DNA of 5,455 bases. Origin: Candidatus Dadabacteria bacterium UBA2774 (GTDB lineage: Bacteria; Desulfobacterota_D; UBA1144; Nemesobacterales; UBA2774). The position numbers and the translations under genes are program-made. Location: the NCBI GenBank assembly GCA_002352485.1, contig DEIM01000020.1, forward strand, positions 1 to 5,455. Direction: 5' to 3'. The notes beneath the pieces were generated by a model. It had not been told where the DNA came from. It worked only from the letters and a program-made list of their open reading frames with translations, and searched no databases. Below are positions 5,434-5,455 of the stretch, one piece after another (the stretch's first letter is position 1; each line of letters starts with the position of its first letter).

Positions 5434-5455
5434 CGCGGGGTGGAGCAGCTTGGTA
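5434..5455 (+). tRNA. Initiator tRNA-Met (CAU), 5' part only
   Basis: The last 22 bases match the 5' end of bacterial initiator tRNA: acceptor strand CGCGGGG (5434-5440), then TGGAGCAG and TTGGTA of the D-arm. As I recall the E. coli tRNA-fMet sequence, it differs only by C to T in the D-loop. The 5'-terminal C, left unpaired in initiator tRNAs, is present. The anticodon and 3' half lie outside the window, so the identity rests on the strong 5' match. A consensus promoter directly upstream supports it. Confidence 0.8.

Overview
The window reads as an ordinary chromosomal segment of a Gram-negative bacterium. The lineage is uncertain. It has a Lol-type lipoprotein with a lipobox, sigma70-like promoters, overlapping genes and clear AGGAGG-type ribosome binding sites. 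A hemA-hemC pair is common in deltaproteobacteria-like groups, but I cannot place the genome further than that. There is no sign of phage, insertion sequence, CRISPR array or long repeat.

Layout. The left edge (1-143, minus strand) is the N-terminus of a membrane protein that runs out of the window. A 122-base divergent intergenic region follows, with a candidate promoter and a leader hairpin. It drives a compact pterin cassette on the plus strand: a PTPS/QueD-family protein with Ser where the catalytic Cys should be (266-694), a second PTPS/QueD-family protein with the Cys intact (700-1122), and GTP cyclohydrolase I folE (1112-1666). After a 58-base AT-rich gap come hemA (1725-3047) and hemC (3019-3948), two enzymes of the C5 tetrapyrrole pathway that overlap by 29 bases. 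A GTG-started gene (4010-4840) follows and encodes a DEDDh 3'-5' exonuclease with a C-terminal WYL-like domain. It converges, with only 5 bases between stop codons, on a minus-strand gene for a small coiled-coil lipoprotein (4846-5265). The right edge has divergent promoters for the lipoprotein and for an initiator tRNA-Met gene, of which only the first 22 bases are present.

How the genes work together. FolE turns GTP into 7,8-dihydroneopterin triphosphate, which is the substrate of PTPS/QueD-family enzymes. The first three genes therefore form a short pterin route towards 6-pyruvoyl-tetrahydropterin, 6-carboxy-tetrahydropterin (queuosine precursor) or 6-hydroxymethyl-dihydropterin (folate precursor). 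The sequence does not say which. HemA and HemC provide the first and fourth steps from glutamyl-tRNA to uroporphyrinogen. The two points most worth a second look are the paired PTPS paralogues, one with an altered catalytic residue, and the exonuclease-WYL fusion. Neither amounts to a demonstrated new system.
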